Origin: Tiliqua scincoides
Taxonomy: Eukaryota; Chordata; Lepidosauria; Squamata; Scincidae
Assembly: GCF_035046505.1 (NCBI RefSeq)
Contig: NC_089823.1
Coordinates: 8,970,044 to 9,034,043 of the forward strand
DNA: 64,000 nucleotides
Reading direction: 5' to 3'
Shown here: positions 1 to 9,786 of the stretch, in pieces
Numbering within the stretch: position 1 is the stretch's first letter
How the letters are laid out: each line of letters begins with the position of its first letter
Program-made: the position numbers and the translations under genes
The notes under the pieces: generated by a model
Database searches by the model: none
Seen by the model: only the letters and a program-made list of their open reading frames with translations
What the model was told of the DNA's origin: nothing

Positions 1-146
1 TTTTTTCCAGCCTGTCTCCTCCTTGAGAACTCCTGCTGGTGAAAATTGTGTAGGGTACAAAGCTAGCAGGCTGAAAGCAGGAATGTGAGGGCAACTGGAA
101 AATGCAGCTTGACATCAGTTTGTTTTTACTTCCTGTCATCCTTGTT
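1..146. other. unclassified sequence before the first LINE
   Basis: About 146 bases with no ORF or repeat that I recognise. The last bases (TTGTTAC) may be part of a short target duplication of the LINE that starts at about 147, since TGTTAC recurs just after its 3' end. Confidence 0.3.
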
Positions 147-692
147 ACATCACCTGGCAGGACAAAGTTCCAAACAACACAGTCCTGGAACGTGCTGGAA
201 TCCCTAGCATGTATTCACTGCTGAAACAGAGACGCCTGCGTTGGCTTGGTCATGTCGTGAGAATGGATGATGGCCGGATCCCAAAGGATCTCCTCTATGG
301 AGAACTCGTGCAAGGAAAGCGCCCTACAGGTAGACCACAGCTGCGATACAAGGACATCTGCAAGAGGGATCTGAAGGCCTTAGGGATGGACCTCAACAAG
401 TGGGAAACCCTGGCCTCTGAGCGGCCCGCTTGGAGGCAGGCTGTGCAGCACGGCCTTTCCCAGTTTGAAGAGACACTTTGCCAACAGTCTGAGGCTAAGA
501 GGCAAAGAAGGAAGGCCCATAGCCAGGGAGACAGACCAGGGACAGACTGCACTTGCTCCCGGTGTGGAAGGGATTGTCACTCCCGGATTGGCCTTTTCAG
601 CCACACTAGACGCTGTGCCAGAACCACCTTTCAGAGCGCGATACCATAGTCTTTCGAGACTGAAGGTTGCCAATACCATACAATACCATGTT
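147..692 (+). mobile_element. 5'-truncated non-LTR LINE, 3' end (hairpin-tailed family), copy 1
   Basis: It matches the last part of the ORF at 1,980-3,884 almost identically (the final 146 residues differ at about one position, F for L in SQFEETL). The open frame at 209-649 includes LRWLGHVVRMDDGRIPKDLL and the C-terminal CTCSRCGRDCHSRIGLFSH zinc-finger-like motif. After the stop comes the family tail with the hairpin AGTCT-TTCG-AGACT at 648-661, then GTTGCCAA and a short ATACCAT repeat. A short TGTTAC on both sides may be the target duplication. The near-identity to copy 2 implies recent activity. Confidence 0.88.
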
Positions 693-1787
693 ACCTTCTG
701 CTTTGTGAACAGCAAGAAAAACAAAACTAAAAAAATGTAGACAATCATGCTAATTAAAAAAAAAGTCTTTTGCCTGTGTATCTGTTTCTTTATATCTGTG
801 CAGATAGTGGCATACGTCTGCTTTCTCCTTGCTTTGGGGTCTGGAGCAGGGCGACGGCCTGGCGCTAGCCCAGCACCAACCAGTGGGTGGGAACATGGGT
901 GGGAGCCCGGTGGTGAGCCCCGCAAATGTGCCTTGTATTACATTTGTGACTGTGCGCAGCACAGAGGTCACAGAGCACAGTGCCCCAGAGCTCAGGATTG
1001 GGCTCTCAGTTATGTAAATTTATTCAAATTTGAAATGTAAATTACTTCTTTTTTTCCCTGGCCCCGCAACACAGTTTCAGAGAGATGATATGGCCCTCTT
1101 GCCAAAAAGTTTGGACACCCCTGGCCCAATCGGTTTTGTTTGATACCCAACAAGTGCATTGTTTTATTTCTGAGTTAGCATGAATAGCATGTGTCCTGTT
1201 TAAAAATAAAAAATCATTTCTAATAATGTAATTTGTGCCTTGTAAGTTACCTGTTGAGAATGGCGGGGAACCTTCACTATTTGAATGTTATTTTTGGAGC
1301 AGATATTTATTTCCTGCGTTTATCTGTTTCCTTGCCATAAAATGCTCAAGGTTCTACACAACATTCTACTATAGAATTATCACTTCAGATAGGCTAAAAT
1401 CAAAACTAAAATCACATCCATTCAATAAAAACAGTAATAAAATAATACACGCTTAGAAGCCAACCCACTTTAAGAAGCACCAGCTGCATCACAGTCATTC
1501 CATCACCAATTAAATTGTGTATTTCAAGCTCAAACATTTATTGTGGTAAAACAGCCACAACTAAGCCATTTGCTGAATGAAGAATTTCTCAGATCTTTAT
1601 TTATTTATACCATGCTTTATCTCCTTAGTGGGCATCATGGATGTCTCCCTGGCAGCTTCAGTTAAAATGGGGGGGGGGGAGGAGTCCTTTCTTTAGGACC
1701 TTGGAGAGTTTCCTTCATTCAGAGCATGCCCTACTGAGCTAGATGGATCACTGCATGCCCTCCATCTCCAAGATGAATATAGGAAAT
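693..1787. other. AT-rich flank with the end of a hAT-like element near 1,011-1,126
   Basis: Most of this stretch is unrecognised. About 1,011-1,126 resembles the end of the hAT-like element at 41,811-42,110: both have the order TGGCCCCCAACAC or similar, GATATTTG or GATATGG, GGCCCTC, then AAAAAGTTTGG and an ACCCCTGG or ACCTCTG end. The other end was not found, so this is a remnant. A poly-G tract lies at about 1,670-1,680. There are no credible genes. Confidence 0.4.
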
Positions 1788-1951
1788 AATAATAATAATA
1801 AAACTTTATTTTTATCCCGCCCTTCTCCCAAAAAGGGACCCAGGGCGGCTAACAACATATAAAACAAATTAAAACATAATTTCACAGATAAAAACATATT
1901 AAAAAACACATTAGCAGAACCCATAAAAACAGTAGTCAGAAGAGTCAGAAT

Positions 1952-3890
1952 TGTATTGGCAACCTTCAGTCTCGAAAGACTATGGTATCGCGCTCTGAAA
2001 GGTGGTTCTGGCACAGCGTCTAGTGTGGCTGAAAAGGCCAATCCGGGAGTGACAATCCCTTCCACACCGGGAGCAAGTGCAGTCTGTCCCTGGTCTGTCT
2101 CCCTGGCTATGGGCCTTCCTTCTTTGCCTCTTAGCCTCAGACTGTTGGCAAAGTGTCTCTTCAAGCTGGGAAAGGCCATGCTGCACAGCCTGCCTCCAAG
2201 CGGGCCGCTCAGAGGCCAGGGTTTCCCACTTGTTGAGGTCCATCCCTAAGGCCTTCAGATCCCTCTTGCAGATGTCCTTGTATCGCAGCTGTGGTCTACC
2301 TGTAGGGCGCTTTCCTTGCACGAGTTCTCCATAGAGGAGATCCTTTGGGATCCGGCCATCATCCATTCTCACGACATGACCAAGCCAACGCAGGCGTCTC
2401 TGTTTCAGCAGTGAATACATGCTAGGGATTCCAGCACGTTCCAGGACTGTGTTGTTTGGAACTTTGTCCTGCCAGGTGATGCCGAGGATGCGTCGGAGGC
2501 AGCGCATGTGGAAAGCGCTCAGTTTCCTCTCCTGTTGTGAGCGAAGAGTCCATGACTCGCTGCAGTACAGAAGTGTACTCAGGACACAAGCTCTGTAGAC
2601 CTGGATCTTGGTATGTTCCGTCAGCTTCTTGTTGGACCAGACTCTCTTTGTGAGTCTGGAAAACGTGGTAGCTGCTTTACCGATGCGCTTGTTTAGCTCG
2701 GTATCGAGAGAATGAGTGTCGGAGATCGTTGAGCCAAGGTACACAAAGTCATGGACAACCTCCAGTTCATGCTCAGAGATTGTAATGCAGGGAGGTGAGT
2801 CCACATCCTGAACCATGACCTGTGTTTTCTTCAGGCTGATTGTCAGTCCAAAATCTTGGCAGGCCTTGCTAAAACGATCCATGAGCTGCTGGAGATCTTT
2901 GGCAGAGTGGGTAGTGACAGCTGCATCGTCGGCAAAGAGGAAGTCACGCAGACATTTCAGCTGGACTTTGGATTTTGCTCTCAGTCTGGAGAGGTTGAAG
3001 AGCTTTCCGTCTGATCTGGTCCGGAGATAGATGCCTTCTGTTGCAGTTCCAAAGGCCTGCTTCAGCAGGACAGCGAAGAAAATCCCAAACAAGGTTGGTG
3101 CAAGAACACAGCCCTGCTTCACTCCGCTTCGGATGTCAAAAGGGTCTGATGTGGAGCCATCGAAGACAACAGTGCCCTTCATGTCCTTGTGGAAAGATCT
3201 GATGATGCTGAGGAGCCTGGGTGGACATCCAATCTTGGGGAGAATCTTGAAGAGGCCGTCTCTGCTGACCAGGTCGAAAGCCTTTGTGAGATCTATGAAG
3301 GCTATAAAGAGTGGCTGTCGTTGTTCCCTGCATTTCTCCTGCAGTTGTCTAAGGGAGAATACCATATCAGTGGTGGACCTGTTGGCTCGGAATCCACACT
3401 GCGATTCTGGATAGACGCTCTCTGCAAGTACCTGGAGCCTCTTTAGTACAACTCGGGCAAACAGCTTTCCTACAACGCTAAGGAGAGAGATGCCGCGGTA
3501 GTTGTTGCAGTCACCCCTGTCACCTTTGTTCTTGTACAGCGTGATGATGTTTGCATCCCTCATGTCTTGAGGTACTCCACCTTCTCTCCAGCAGAGACAG
3601 AGGATTTCATGCAGCTCAGTGACGATGATCTCTTTGCAGCATTTTAGGACTTCAGCAGGGATGCTGTCTTTTCCAGGTGCCTTGCCAAAGGCAAGGGAGT
3701 CCAGGGCCACGTGAAGTTCTTCTAGGGTTGGTTCACTGTCAAGCTCTTCCAGCACAGGCAGGCACTCAATGTTGTTCAGTGCTTCTTCGGTGACTACATT
3801 TTCTCTGGAATATAGCTCAGAGTAGTGCTGCACCCAGCGTTCCATCTGCTGCGCCCGATCCTGGATGACCTCGCCTGTGGCAGACTTCAG
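1952..3890 (-). mobile_element. younger non-LTR LINE (hairpin-tailed family), copy 2, inserted in L2
   Basis: The insertion is bounded by an 11-bp direct repeat, AGAGTCAGAAT, at 1,941-1,951 and about 3,890-3,900, and lies inside the L2 3' region. It is 5'-truncated, keeping the RT and C-terminal domains and the complete 3' tail. The tail, on the minus strand, is ATACCATAGTCTTTCG then AGACTGAAGGTTGCCAAT, with the hairpin at 1,968-1,981. Two other 3' copies (147-692 and 62,909-63,427) end at the same place. The perfect duplication and undamaged frame indicate a recent insertion. Confidence 0.9.
1980..3884 (-). CDS. LINE ORF2 fragment: RT plus C-terminal zinc-finger-like domain
   Basis: An uninterrupted frame of about 630 LINE residues. 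RT landmarks are YKNKGDRGDCNNYRGISLLS, motif A FIAFIDLTKAFDLVSRDG, motif B SGVKQGCVLAPTLF, and motif C FLFADDAAVTTHS (FADD instead of YADD). Then come YLGSTISD, the thumb-like LRWLGHVVRMDDGRIPKDLL, GKRPTGRPQLRYKDICKRDL and a terminal CTCSRCGRDCHSRIGLFSH. The frame continues upstream to a Met at 4,019, but those first 44 or so residues are antisense L2 sequence and not part of this protein. The endonuclease domain is missing. I cannot assign the clade securely (RTE-like or a related lineage). Confidence 0.85.
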   Translation of the reverse strand, partial: SATGEVIQDRAQQMERWVQHYSELYSRENVVTEEALNNIECLPVLEELDSEPTLEELHVALDSLAFGKAPGKDSIPAEVLKCCKEIIVTELHEILCLCWREGGVPQDMRDANIITLYKNKGDRGDCNNYRGISLLSVVGKLFARVVLKRLQVLAESVYPESQCGFRANRSTTDMVFSLRQLQEKCREQRQPLFIAFIDLTKAFDLVSRDGLFKILPKIGCPPRLLSIIRSFHKDMKGTVVFDGSTSDPFDIRSGVKQGCVLAPTLFGIFFAVLLKQAFGTATEGIYLRTRSDGKLFNLSRLRAKSKVQLKCLRDFLFADDAAVTTHSAKDLQQLMDRFSKACQDFGLTISLKKTQVMVQDVDSPPCITISEHELEVVHDFVYLGSTISDTHSLDTELNKRIGKAATTFSRLTKRVWSNKKLTEHTKIQVYRACVLSTLLYCSESWTLRSQQERKLSAFHMRCLRRILGITWQDKVPNNTVLERAGIPSMYSLLKQRRLRWLGHVVRMDDGRIPKDLLYGELVQGKRPTGRPQLRYKDICKRDLKALGMDLNKWETLASERPAWRQAVQHGLSQLEETLCQQSEAKRQRRKAHSQGDRPGTDCTCSRCGRDCHSRIGLFSHTRRCARTTFQSAIP

Positions 3891-4023
3891 AGTCAGAATA
3901 AGAGAGCATAAAATCAGAAGAGTCAGAATAAAAGAGCATAAAACAGCAGTTCTTAGAGGAATCGGGCCTAGTTGTAAAAAAGCAACTAAAAGATATATAA
4001 AAGATGTTAAAAAGGCCATAACG

Positions 4024-5202
4024 TCAGAAGGCTTGGTTAAACAACAAGGTCTTCAGGCCTCGCCAAAAGGACTCAAGTGAGGGAGCCATTCTCAAGTCAA
4101 GGGGAAGGGAGTTCCACAACGTTGGTGCCACTACTGAGAAGGCCCTATTTCTTGCCGCCGCCCCACGTACCTCCTTAGGCGGCGGCACTTGTAAAAAGGC
4201 CTTCTCTGATGACCTGAGAGGACGAGCCGGATTGTACGGGAGTAGGCGATCTCTAAGATAACCTGGCCCAGAGCAGTATAGGGCTTTAAAGGTCAAAACC
4301 AGCACCTTGAATTGGGCCCGGAAACGAATGGGCAGCCAATGTAGCCCCCGGAGAAGCGGGCTGACAGAGTCAAACCGCCTAGCTCCAGTGACCACACGGG
4401 CCGCCGCATTCTGCACTAATTGCAGTTTCCGAACCGTCTTCAGGGGCAGCCCCACATAAAGCGCGTTACAATAATCTAACCTCGATGTCACCGTAGCATG
4501 GATCACCGTGGCCAGGTCTGCATGATCCAAGTACGGACGCAGCTGGCGCACCAGCCGAAGCTGAGCAAAGGCCCCCCTAGCCACAGCCGCCACCTGGGAA
4601 TCCAGGAGCAGCTGCGAGTCCAGGTGGACCCCCAAGCTGCGAACCTGCTCCTTTAGAGGGAGTGCAACCCCATTCAGAGCAAGCTGATAATCCAGCACCT
4701 GCATCGAGGATTTCCGAACCAGGAGAGCCTCTGTCTTATCTGGATTTAATTTCAGCTTGTTAGCCCCCATCCAGATCCTCACTGCTTCCAGACAGCGCTC
4801 CAGGCCCTCAACCGCCACCCTGGAGTCTGGAGGAAAGGAGAGATAAAGCTGGGTGTCATCAGCATATTGATGACACCCCACTCCAAACCCCCGGATGACC
4901 TCTCCCAGCGGTTTCATGTAGATGTTAAATAGCATGGGGGACAGAATTGAGCCCTGCGGCACCCCGCACCTCAATGGCCAGGGTGTCGAACAGGCATCCC
5001 CCAGCACCACCATCTGGGACCGACCTTCCAAGTAGGAGCGGAACCACCGCAAAACAGTGCCTCCAACTCCCAACTCGGCCAATCGGCCCAGAAGGATACC
5101 ATGGTCGATGGTATCGAAAGCCGCCGAGAGGTCCAGCAGGACCAACAGGGACGCACTCCCCCTGTCCAGTCCCCGGCGTAGGTCATCCACCAAGGTGACC
5201 AA
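4024..5202 (-). CDS. L2-type LINE ORF2 fragment: reverse transcriptase and C-terminal domain
   Basis: A 392-residue uninterrupted frame from inside the RT domain to the natural C-terminus (LLFNQAF, stop). RT motif A is LLDLSAAFDTIDH (catalytic Asp near residues 24-30), motif B is CGVPQGSILSP (about 79-89) and motif C is QYADDTQLY with the catalytic YADD at about 113-116. The conserved post-RT regions TSRLDYCNALYVGLP and LHWLPIRFRAQFK of L2/Jockey-group elements follow. The endonuclease and the RT start are lost to 5' truncation. The methionine at 5,202 is simply the first in the open frame, not a true start. Confidence 0.88.
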   Translation of the reverse strand: MVTLVDDLRRGLDRGSASLLVLLDLSAAFDTIDHGILLGRLAELGVGGTVLRWFRSYLEGRSQMVVLGDACSTPWPLRCGVPQGSILSPMLFNIYMKPLGEVIRGFGVGCHQYADDTQLYLSFPPDSRVAVEGLERCLEAVRIWMGANKLKLNPDKTEALLVRKSSMQVLDYQLALNGVALPLKEQVRSLGVHLDSQLLLDSQVAAVARGAFAQLRLVRQLRPYLDHADLATVIHATVTSRLDYCNALYVGLPLKTVRKLQLVQNAAARVVTGARRFDSVSPLLRGLHWLPIRFRAQFKVLVLTFKALYCSGPGYLRDRLLPYNPARPLRSSEKAFLQVPPPKEVRGAAARNRAFSVVAPTLWNSLPLDLRMAPSLESFWRGLKTLLFNQAF

Positions 5203-5240
5203 GGCAGTTTCCGTCCCAAAGCCCGGCCTGAAACCAGAAC

Positions 5241-6283
5241 ATTCTTATATCCCCATTTTCCCAGCCACTCATTCCCCTATTACACATTCCTTAAGACTAT
5301 TTGAGCACAAGCCAAAGCCTGTATACTCAGACATAAGCCCCATTGAGTTCAATAGGACTTATGTCCAGGTGTTTTGGAATCACGGAAGAACTGTAGGAGG
5401 TAGGAACTGTAGGAAGAACTGTAGGCAGGATGCGGTGCCAGCAGTGGCCCCTTTAAGGGTTAAGGCCTGGGTATTCAGCCAAGGGTGTGCTGCACAGCTG
5501 CAGCCACTTGAAGGTAATAGGGCCCTCAGACATAAAAGCACCTGAGGAAGGGAGAGTTTGGTGTGGGTAGTAGGAGGAGATGGGATCAATGGACTAAGGG
5601 CTGATGGACTAAAGGACTGATGGGTAAATGGACTGGAGATTGTTGGAGCAGAGGCTGCTGAAGACACTGGAGATTGGTGTTTGGCTGTCACGTCCAAGAC
5701 CTGTTGAGGACCAAGGTGCTGCTGTGGTGGTGGAAGGAGCTGCTGGCAGGAGAGGGGAAGAAGGAAGACCTCTGTGGAAGACCTCTGTAGGTTGAACAGG
5801 CAAGCTACCCTACTGGTGGGGTCCAGCAGTGCTGCAGGGCAGAATCAGGGCCATTGTTGGGGTACACAGGGGAGCTAATTAGCTCAAAAGTGGGCATAGG
5901 TTCTCTAGGCAGAACTTGGAATCTGGCAGAACACCAGGAAAGTGTGCATAGGATTGCATTCTTCTTTTTCTTTACTTATTCTGCAGTAGCCTGAATTCTG
6001 TTGGGTTAAAAGTCAAAGGAATAATAATGGTTCTTTTTGGTTTTGGATCTACAAAAATTTCTTAACACGCACCTCTCAGAAACTGAACTTCTAGGCCTCT
6101 GGGAGGAAGCTGAACTCTGAAGAATGAACATGCTCACCAATTACACTAACAAAATTTTAACAAGACTGCCTGCCCCCTAAAGGTGAAAAAGTAGGGGCAG
6201 TGATTTGCTAGGAAGAGGGATCAGGAAATGGGAATAGTTGGCAAGAATTGCATGCATTCGTTTGAAAATACTTCTTCATACAA
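5241..6283. other. mostly unclassified intergenic sequence with a MITE remnant
   Basis: At about 5,300-5,375 a remnant of the palindromic CAGCCCAATCCTA MITE is visible (ACTCAGACATAAGCCCCATT, GAGTTCAATAGGACTTATGTC). Short tandem phrases occur at 5,385-5,420 (GGAAGAACTGTAG-like) and 5,575-5,640 (GATGGACTAAGG-like). A second remnant, AGTGTGCATAGGATTGC, is at about 5,940. No gene is recognised. Confidence 0.4.
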
Positions 6284-6836
6284 TTGATTACTGGGCTGGG
6301 GCACCTTCCTTATGAGGAAAGGCTACGGCGTTTGGGCCTCTTCAGCCTAGAAAAGAGACGCCTGAGGGGGGACATGATTGAGACAAACAAAATTATGCAG
6401 GGGATGGACAGAGTGGATAGGGAGATGCTCTTTACACTCTCACATAACACGAGAACCAGGGGACATCCACTAAAATTGAGTGTTGGGAGGGTTAGGACAG
6501 ACAAAAGAAAATATTTTTTACTCAGTGTGTGGTCGGTCTGTGGAACTCCTTGCCGCAGGATGTGGTGACGGCATCTGGCCTGGATGCCTTTAAAAGGGGA
6601 TTGGACAAGTTTCTGGAGGAAAAATCCATTATGGGTTACAAGCCATGATGTGCATGTGCAACCTCCTGATTTTAGAAATGGGCTATGTCAGAATGCCAAT
6701 GCAAGGGAGGGCAGCAGGATGAGGTCTCTTGTTATCTGGTGTGCTCCCTGGGGCATTTGGTGGGCCACTGTGAGATACAGGAAACTGGACTAGATGGGCC
6801 TATGGCCTGATCCAGCGAGGCTGTTCTTGTTCTAAC
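6284..6836 (+). mobile_element. CR1 LINE 3' fragment
   Basis: The frame contains GLGHLPYEERLRRLGLFSLE, RRLRGDMIETNKIMQG and TRTRGHPLKLSVGRVRTDKR, the C-terminal region of CR1 ORF2 also seen at 56,360-57,424. After the ORF comes the 3' UTR motif CTGGACTAGATGGGCC then TGATCCAGC, and the end GGCTGTTCTTGTTCT, a mutated TTCTTATG terminal repeat. It is 5'-truncated, as usual for CR1. Confidence 0.9.
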
Positions 6837-6837
6837 C

Positions 6838-7130
6838 TGCAAGTAGTTTATGAAATTCATTGCTATGGGATGTGTTGATTGTCAAGAGCTCAGATGGCTT
6901 TAAAAGGGGATTAGGCAATTTTGCTGAAAGGGTTGTCACTGGCTGCTGCTCAGTCATGTGGTACCCTCATATTTGGAGGCAGTATACCTCTGGACACCAG
7001 TTGACCAGCCTTGCTTTCCTGCTCTACCTGTGACCTTTCCAGAGGCATCTGGTTGACTCCTGGGGAAAGCGGAATCCAGGACTATAAAGATAGGCCTTGA
7101 TCTCATCCAGCCGGATTCTTCTTATGATTC
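6838..7130 (+). mobile_element. older CR1-like 3' end
   Basis: It directly follows the CR1 fragment. It keeps the order of a CR1 3' end (ATGAAATTCATTGCTATGGGATG..., GATGGCTTTAAAAGGGGATTA, CATGTGG, then GATCTCATCCAGC and TTCTTATGATTC) but is far more diverged and from a different subfamily. The coding frame is not recognisable. Confidence 0.65.
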
Positions 7131-7433
7131 AGTATAAGAGAGCTCCTTTGACTAAATAAATACCCTTTATTTCCCCCCCAAACATTCTCTTTATTAAACT
7201 TTATCCAATAGTAGAAAAAAATCCAAGGACTATGCAGTTTCAGATTATAACACAAGCAATATTAAAAATGAGACGCACACAGCCCAAACATTAAAAGTGC
7301 AGATATGTGATATATTAGGTTTGGTGCTGCAGAGGGCATAATAGGAAAAGTAGATTTTTGAATAAGAAGGCAGAATGCAGTCTTAAAAGCGAACATTTCA
7401 AGAAGTAGCTTTATGTACATATAAAGGACTTCA
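7131..7433. other. unclassified AT-rich spacer
   Basis: About 300 bases between the CR1 remnants and the L2 copy. There is no ORF and no repeat that I recognise. Confidence 0.3.
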
Positions 7434-9786
7434 ATGTTAATGCCGAGGCCCTGCGGCAGGTGCAGCTCAGGATTTCATGGCTGCCATGACAACCATGGGC
7501 CTGTTCCAGAAGATCTGGGCCCCGACACACACAGCAGGACACGTGTTGGACCTGGTGTTCACAGCTGGGCACGGGGGCAGCGATCTGGATGTAGAGGAGA
7601 TCAAGATCACTCCGTTGTCATGGACAGATCACTTCCTGGTAGGGTTTAGGCTTGTTGCGACTTCCTACCTCCGCAGAGGTGGGGGACCGTTTTCTATGGT
7701 CCGCCCCCGGAGGCTAATGGATCCTGAAGGTTTCCTGAGGGCCCTGGGGGACTTTCCCACTGCCAAGACTGGCGCCTCATCTGTGACCCTGGTCGACCTC
7801 TGGAACGGGGAAATGTCCAGGGCTCTGGATGAGATTGCTCCGGAGCAACCTCTGCCACGTTGCAGACTTGGAGCAGCTCCTTGGTTCACTGAGGAGCTGC
7901 GAATGATGAAGCGGCAGGACAGGCGTCTAGAGCGACGGTGGCAGAAAACTCGCGATGAATCCGATCGGACATGGAGTAGAGCTCATTATAGAGCCTACTC
8001 CATGGCGGTGGTAGCAGCGAAGAGATTGTTCTTCTCTGCTACCATTGCGTCTGCTGATAGCTGTCCGGCAGAGCTGTTCTGTGTGGTGCGGGGCCTCCTT
8101 CATCAGGCCCCTCCGGTAGTCCAGGGGGAATACACGGTCAGCCGCTGCGACGTGTTTGCCCAACACTTTGCAGATAAAATCGATCGTATTCGTCGCGACT
8201 TGGATGCCACATTGACAATGTCTGATGATGTCCCCTTGGCAACTGCTTGTCCAGTGTTGTGGGATTCTTTTCAACTTGTGCAGCCTGAGGATGTGGACAG
8301 ACTCCTTTGGAGTGTGAGGCTGTCTGCCTGCCTGTTTGACCCTTGCCCAGCTTGGCTGATTAGAGCTGCCCGGGGGGGACTGGCTGAGTGGACGGGGAGG
8401 GTGGTCAATTCTTCCTTGGTGGAGGGGACGTTGCCGCTCACCTTGAAGCGGGCGGTGGTTCGCCCCCTCCTGAAAAAGCCCTCCCTGGATTCCACTGTGT
8501 TGAATAACTACCGGCCAGTCTCCAACATCCCGTTTCTGGGCAAGGTAATTGAGCGGGTGGTGGCGACCCAACTCCAGAGGGTCTTGGATGAAGCAGATTA
8601 TCTGGATCCTTTTCAATCTGGTTTCAGGCCGGGCTTCGGAACGGAGACTGCCTTGGTCGCCTTAGTGGATGACCTACGCCGGGGACTGGACAGGGGGAGT
8701 GCGTCCCTGTTGGTCCTGCTGGACCTCTTAGCGGCTTTCGATACCATCGACCATGGTATCCTTCTGGGCCGACTGGCCGAGTTGGAGACACTGTTTTGCG
8801 GTGGTTCCGCTCCTACTTGGAGGGTCGGTCCCAGATGGTAGTGCTGGGGGATGCCTGTTCGACACCCTGGCCTTTGAGGTGTGGGGTGCCACAGGGTTCA
8901 ATTCTGTCCCCCATGCTATTTAATATCTACATGAAGCCGCTGGGAGAGGTCATCCGGGGGTTTGGAGTGGGGTGTCATCAATATGCTGATGACACCCAGC
9001 TCTATCTCTCCTTTCCTCCAGACTCCAGGATGATGGTTGAGGGCCTGGAGCGCTGTCTGGAAGCAGTGAGGATCTGGATGGGGGCTAACAAGCTGAAATT
9101 AAATCCGGATAAGACAGAGGCTCTCCTGGTTCGGAAATCCTCGATGCAGGTGCTGGATTATCGGCTTGCTCTGAATGGGGTTGCCATTCTGTCAGTCCGC
9201 TTCTCCGGGGGCTACATTGGCTGCCCATTCGTTTCCAGGCCCAATTCAAGGTGCTGGTTTTGACCTTTAAAGCCCTATACTGCTCTGGGCCAGGATATCT
9301 TAGAGACCGCCTACTCCTGTACAATCCGGCTCGCCCTCTCAGGTCATCAGAGAAGGCCTTTTTACAAGTGCCGCCACCCAAGGAGGTCTGGGGGGCGGCT
9401 GCAAGAAATAGGTAGTGGCACCAACATTATGGAACTCCCTTCCCCTTGACTTGAGAATGGCTCCCTCTCTTGAGAGTTTCCGTCGAGGCCTGAAGACACT
9501 GTTGTTCATACAAGCCTTCTGATTTTTTGGCCTTCTTAACATTTTTTACACATTTTGTAGTTTTTACAGGCCTGATTCCTCTGTGACTTGCTCTTTTGTG
9601 CTCTTTTTATTCTGTCTTTTAATCTGACTACTGTTTTTATGGTCTCTGTTAATGTGTTTTTAATGTTTTTATCTGCTATGTGTGATAATTTATGTTTCTT
9701 AAATCTGTTTTTTATATGTTGTTAGCCGCCCTGGGTCCCTTTTAGGGAGAAGGGCGGGATATAAATAAAGTTTATTATTATTACAT
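7434..9786 (+). mobile_element. L2-type LINE, plus-strand copy with endonuclease end, RT and 3' UTR
   Basis: This is the longer L2 copy, starting in the apurinic-endonuclease domain and ending with GCCGCCCTGGGTCCC, GGGAGAAGGGCGGGAT and AAATAAAGTTTATTATTATT. Compared with the copy at 4,024-5,202, a short deletion of about 7 bp near 8,785 shifts the frame and a deletion of about 300 bp near 9,183 removes the post-RT segment. It is therefore dead. Its 3' tail shows the (TTA)n typical of the family. Confidence 0.85.
7477..9263 (+). pseudogene. L2 ORF2 remnant (endonuclease end plus RT), frameshifted and internally deleted
   Basis: The frame 7,477-8,841 begins with the end of an EEP endonuclease (PTHTAGHVLDLVFTAGH, then SWTDHFLVGF, the SDH-like active-site end). 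It continues through the linker to RT: LTLKRAVVRPLLKKPSLD, LNNYRPVSNIPFLGKVIERV, DPFQSGFRPGFGTETALVAL and motif A LLDLLAAFDTIDH. After the frameshift near 8,785 the RT continues in another frame at 8,796-9,263 with CGVPQGSILSP and YADD. The frame then reads through the junction of the larger deletion near 9,183. Confidence 0.85.

Larger units (their letters stand above)
1788..5240 (-). mobile_element. L2-type LINE, 5'-truncated, split by a younger LINE
   Basis: Read on the minus strand, the element runs from a truncated 5' end near 5,240 through an RT-containing ORF (4,024-5,202) to a 3' UTR. It then continues at 1,940-1,788, ending GCCGCCCTGGGTCCC, GGGAGAAGGGCGGGAT and (ATTATT)n. The same 3' end closes the plus-strand copy at 7.4-9.8 kb. 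The two pieces are separated by about 1.94 kb of another LINE flanked by AGAGTCAGAAT on both sides, proving the order of events. L2 assignment rests on the 3' end and RT motifs; clade not tested by search. Confidence 0.8.

Noticed and set aside
380-925. 181-codon minus-strand frame
   Set aside because: It is antisense to LINE copy 1 and reads through its tail; a shadow of the real plus-strand frame.
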